Origin: Candidatus Parcubacteria bacterium
Lineage (GTDB): Bacteria; Patescibacteriota; Patescibacteriia; Patescibacteriales; UBA12075
Assembly: GCA_023140595.1 (NCBI GenBank)
Contig: JAGLLI010000121.1
Span: 1 to 5,640 of the forward strand
Direction: 5' to 3'
Length of the DNA: 5,640 nt
In this document: positions 5,120 to 5,640 of the stretch, one piece after another
How the letters are laid out: the number at the start of each line of letters is the position of its first letter
How positions within the stretch are numbered: the first letter of the stretch is position 1
The notes under the pieces: model-generated
What the model was told of the DNA's origin: nothing
The model's input: only the letters and a program-made list of their open reading frames with translations
Databases searched by the model: none
Position numbers and translations under genes: made by a program

Positions 5120-5640
5120 CTACTCACTCCTCAAAGCATCAACAGGATCTAAACGGCTCGCCTTTAACGCAGGATAAAATCCGAATGTTACGCCAACCAA
5201 AGCTGAAAATGAAAAGCCTAAAATGGGACCGGTGGCAGATGATGACATAGCCATTAAATTTAAATTTGATATTATCGGAATGGCGGATTGTCCGATAACA
5301 ACTCCAATAATTCCGCCAATCATTGAAAGAATAATTGATTCAAGCAAAAATTGCGTTAAAATATCGCCTTGTTTTCCGCCGATAGCTTTGGCGATTCCGA
5401 TTTCTTTTGTGCGCTCCGCAACAGTTACAAACATTACGTTCATAATACCGATTCCGGAAACAAGCAATGTGATAGCGGCTACCAAAGTTAAAACAGCGCC
5501 CATAAGCGAGGCTGAATCTTGCGCGGCGCCAACCATTGAACCGGCATCCATTATGCGAAAATCGTCTGCTTGCGAATCTTTTAATTTATGTTCCGCTCGT
5601 AAAATTTGCGTAATTTCTTCCGTGGCAATCGCCACATTGT
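5120..5640 (-). CDS. C-terminal part of a MacB/FtsX-type ABC permease (partial, cut by window edge)
   Basis: The frame is open to the right edge and ends at TAG (5122-5120). Reading it back to the edge adds at least an Asn-Val before MAIATEE, so the GTG at 5635 is an internal valine, not a start; the true 5' end is outside the window. The visible 170-odd residues are the end of the periplasmic (MacB-core) domain followed by the FtsX domain: a membrane helix at about 46-70 leading into SGIGIMNVMFVTVAERTKEIG and IAKAIGG, the coupling-helix region that contacts the separate ATPase; a second helix at about 96-120; and a third at about 136-156, then the terminal motif YPALKASRLDPVDALRSE. These are MacB-family hallmarks. 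Such permeases pair with an ATPase and a MacA-like adaptor, expected upstream beyond the edge, to drive mechanotransmission or export. Base composition is less AT-rich than in the neighbouring exporter (24 G or C in the 60 bases 5161-5220). Confidence 0.93.
   Translation of the reverse strand, partial: NVAIATEEITQILRAEHKLKDSQADDFRIMDAGSMVGAAQDSASLMGAVLTLVAAITLLVSGIGIMNVMFVTVAERTKEIGIAKAIGGKQGDILTQFLLESIILSMIGGIIGVVIGQSAIPIISNLNLMAMSSSATGPILGFSFSALVGVTFGFYPALKASRLDPVDALRSE

Noticed and set aside
5633..5635. GTG as start codon of the MacB-like protein
   Set aside because: The frame continues upstream to the window edge, and the residues there fit the middle of a MacB periplasmic domain, so this is an internal valine.

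Overview
The window looks like a piece of a small, AT-rich bacterial genome with tightly packed genes, all read from the minus strand. Compact spacing, few Shine-Dalgarno sites, divergent but intact core proteins, and an N-terminal fragment resembling membrane proteins of the Candidate Phyla Radiation suggest a Patescibacteria/CPR-type organism. This placement is inferred from style, not from a marker gene. TGA, TAA and TAG all occur as stops, so a recoded TGA (Gracilibacteria code) is not supported.

In order of transcription (right to left): (1) the C-terminal part of a MacB/FtsX-type ABC permease (5120-5640, running off the right edge). (2) A 123-base gap holding an intrinsic-terminator-like hairpin (5027-5055) and a promoter-like pair of boxes (5085-5057). 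(3) A complete fused ABC exporter half-transporter (3368-4996). (4) A complete RhuM-family protein (2329-3327), probably with its own promoter (TTGACA-17-TATTAA) inside the end of the ABC gene. (5) A mannose-1-phosphate guanylyltransferase-like nucleotidyltransferase (1220-2305). (6) The endolytic murein transglycosylase mltG (198-1223), overlapping the previous gene by ATGA. (7) A 79-base gap with a second terminator-like hairpin and a good extended -10 promoter. (8) The first 39 codons of a membrane protein running off the left edge.

Functionally the window is mostly about the cell envelope: two ABC-transport genes, a nucleotide-sugar enzyme translationally coupled to the enzyme that ends peptidoglycan glycan strands, and a membrane protein. 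RhuM is the one accessory gene, inserted among envelope genes. No terminator is visible between the ABC exporter and mltG, so exporter, rhuM, nucleotidyltransferase and mltG could share a transcript, with an extra internal start before rhuM.

I see no clearly new multi-gene system. The most interesting sequence-level signal is that in both non-coding gaps the promoter of the next gene lies inside the 5' arm of the terminator-like hairpin. A transcript starting there would lack part or all of that arm, while read-through RNA from upstream would form the full stem. No RNA genes, CRISPR arrays, insertion sequences or transposases were found.
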